DNA from: Phytomonas francai
Taxonomy: Eukaryota > Euglenozoa > Kinetoplastea > Trypanosomatida > Trypanosomatidae
Length of the DNA stretch: 64,000 nucleotides
Assembly (NCBI GenBank): GCA_001766655.1
Contig: MJCC01000013.1
Span: 314,896 to 378,895 of the forward strand
Reading direction: 5' to 3'
Numbering within the stretch: the stretch's first letter is position 1; each line of letters starts with the position of its first letter. The position numbers and the translations under genes are program-made. Below the pieces are notes generated by a model. The model did no database searches and was not told the DNA's origin. It was given only the letters and a program-made list of their open reading frames with translations. Positions 62,315-64,000 of this stretch are shown in pieces.

Positions 62315-63675
62315 TTTATAGATATATTTCAAAAGCACACTTTAACATACTTCCATCATATTATTATACACCAATATATTTCTCTCCCTTTATATACATA
62401 TTAATTGTGTAAATATGATTTCTTCTGTAAAATGCAACCATTTTTTACAGTATTTTTGTGCTCAATATTTTAGGAAAGATGAATCCAAGAAATGAGTATT
62501 ATACAATTCTGTATTTAAACAGTTAATATCTTTTTAATGTTGCAAATATAGCCTTATAAATTCATCTCCATTTTTAAATTTAATTTTTAGTATCTAATTT
62601 CTCAATCCTCAAGTTGCGCGGTCCTATACTTGAGACATGAGGAGTTTTTTTTTTTACGACTAGTAATCAACCAAGATATACAAATTATGTTGAGACTAGA
62701 AGAAATAATAATAGTCGAGTTATGGAGAGCATATTTGTGGGAAAGCTCACGTAGGGCTTCATTTTTATAGACTTATGGAGCAACCGACATTGACTTTAAA
62801 TATCTTTCTTTTTCCTTAATATTAAGTTTTTGAAGCACATTTTATATAAAAAAGCATTCTTTTCATAAATTTTGATATGGGAGGTGCCTTGGTATCAATT
62901 TCAAGTAAGAAAATATTTCCTTTTCTTTAAAGGGATGATGCTAATGTGCTTTGATATCACTTTGTTCTGCTTACAAGCACAAGGCACCTATTTGCACCCT
63001 AATGATCCAATGTTATACAAACTTTCCAAATGACTTTTAATAACCATAGATTATGAAGGAAAAATGGAGAAATAAGGATAAATAACGATATTTTTTAATG
63101 TATCACTAAATTATCTCTTCACTTCTCTCTTTCTTTTGAAAAAAAAAACGAAAATAGAAACAGTGTAGAGAGGTTTTTTTTGTGCAATTCCCCCCTCCCT
63201 TTAGTTGGGACAATTGTCCATTACTTTTTATGGATACACGAATTCCATTTCTTTTTTTCCCCTAGCAACATATAAAAGAATACAAATAATTGTGTTGCTG
63301 AGCCTGGGCCGATAGTGTTATTTTTCATCATTAGGCTTTTTTCCATTGTTTTATTCGATTTTAATATTACATAACCAGACACTTCCAAAATATTTTTCTA
63401 ATACTTTTAAGGTGACTGTATCATATTAATAAATATGATGCAAAACGATAATACTGCTTATGACATGATTAAATGTGAAAGTATAAGTAAAGGGCAACTA
63501 TGAAGCAAATAAATGAAAATTCTACTTAAACAGGTGCTAATGCCAACTTCAACAAATTATAGCTTTTCTTTTTTCAATGCTATTTACTTCTGTATCTGGA
63601 GGGAAAAGTAGTGTGTGTGATTTAGTTATAAAATTTAGAATCGAAAAGGTAGAATACAATGAGCAGACACCAGAT

Positions 63676-63678
<3 letters not shown>
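62315..63678 (+). other. AT-rich intergenic region, no gene seen
   Basis: About 1.4 kb of AT-rich DNA with many homopolymers and no frame of interest on either strand. Confidence 0.6.

Positions 63679-63709
<31 letters not shown>
63679..63709. repeat. (AC)n microsatellite
   Basis: About 15 AC units (GT on the other strand). Confidence 0.95.
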
Positions 63710-63713
<4 letters not shown>

Positions 63714-63834
63714 TGTACACACACCGCACGATTTATAACTATCATAATCAAAAGTATTCTTCACTTTTCGTTCCAAACGACGGCCAATTTGTTCAGAACT
63801 CATTTTACGATTTTTTTGTCTCAGGTCTTTATTA

Positions 63835-63848
63835 CCCCCCCCCCCCCC
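63835..63848. repeat. C14 homopolymer
   Basis: Fourteen C on the plus strand, directly before an abrupt rise in GC content. Confidence 0.9.
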
Positions 63849-64000
63849 TCTCTGAGGGGACCGTGCGTGCGGTATGGGTGGGCTGCCCCCTATGGGACTA
63901 CCGGCCACCGTCCGCAGCCTCACCCGAACCTCGGCGCCCCCCTCGTCGATGGTAGGCGGCCTCGAAAGACGGCCGTGTCTACGCGATCGGAGCTTCGCTG
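63849..64000. other. GC-rich terminal segment, possible edge of a gene
   Basis: GC rises to about 65-70% after the C14 run. A plus-strand frame from ATG 63874 (MGGLPPMGLPATVRSLTR...) and a minus-strand frame (containing TIDEGGAEVRVRLRTVAG) both stay open to the window edge with G/C-rich third positions. I cannot decide the strand. It resembles the GC-rich start of RRP40, which also follows a homopolymer block. Confidence 0.35.

Overview
The window looks like nuclear DNA of a trypanosomatid (Kinetoplastea). Every intact gene lies on the + strand and is intronless. Genes are preceded by polypyrimidine tracts followed by AG, as expected for spliced-leader trans-splicing, and no bacterial-type promoters or ribosome binding sites are seen. 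Recognisable products fit this: exosome RRP40, mitoribosomal uL29m/MRPL47, a DSS-1-like mitochondrial RNase II, a CEP164-like basal-body protein and a repeated surface protein with a DGF-1-like look. I cannot name the genus. All domain calls are by eye from translations; no database search was run.

Layout. 1-8.6 kb: the tail of one gene, a small coiled-coil ORF, a GEX1/Kar5-type nuclear-fusion protein, RRP40 (its first half far richer in GC than the rest), and two hypothetical genes. 8.9-11.5 kb: a tandemly repeated surface-protein locus interrupted by a 625-base run of N; an identical 242-bp segment occurs on both sides, and the right-hand copy is cut off after 10 codons. 11.9-37.5 kb: a dense gene array: GRAM-domain protein, a giant RluA-type pseudouridine synthase, TPR protein, MRPL47, a double AMP-deaminase-fold protein, an MECR-like reductase, a hypothetical mitochondrial protein, an RNB exoribonuclease, a small basic protein and a PhyH-fold protein.

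37.5-50.2 kb is a large gene desert holding decayed sequence: minus-strand remains of a dynein heavy chain (AAA1-AAA3), flanked by two diverged inverted repeats of about 1.2 kb. G-rich/GT-rich DNA follows just before the next gene. 50.3-56.6 kb carries an AT-rich CEP164-like gene and an AT-rich hypothetical gene. 56.6-61.4 kb is a second desert with plus-strand remains that look like an armadillo-repeat protein. One more hypothetical gene follows at 61.4-62.3 kb, and the window ends in a short GC-rich segment that may be the edge of another gene.

How the genes relate. Kinetoplastid gene clusters are transcription units rather than functional operons, but there is a local excess of mitochondrial or mitochondrial-RNA proteins (pseudouridine synthase, MRPL47, MECR-like, the 295-aa protein, RNB nuclease). 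Three enzyme-fold proteins in the same stretch (AMP-deaminase fold, MECR-like, PhyH-like) have lost residues needed for catalysis in their families, which suggests structural or assembly roles. The most interesting points are the GEX1-type karyogamy factor, the GC cliff inside RRP40, the run of probable pseudoenzymes, and the inverted-repeat/dynein graveyard.
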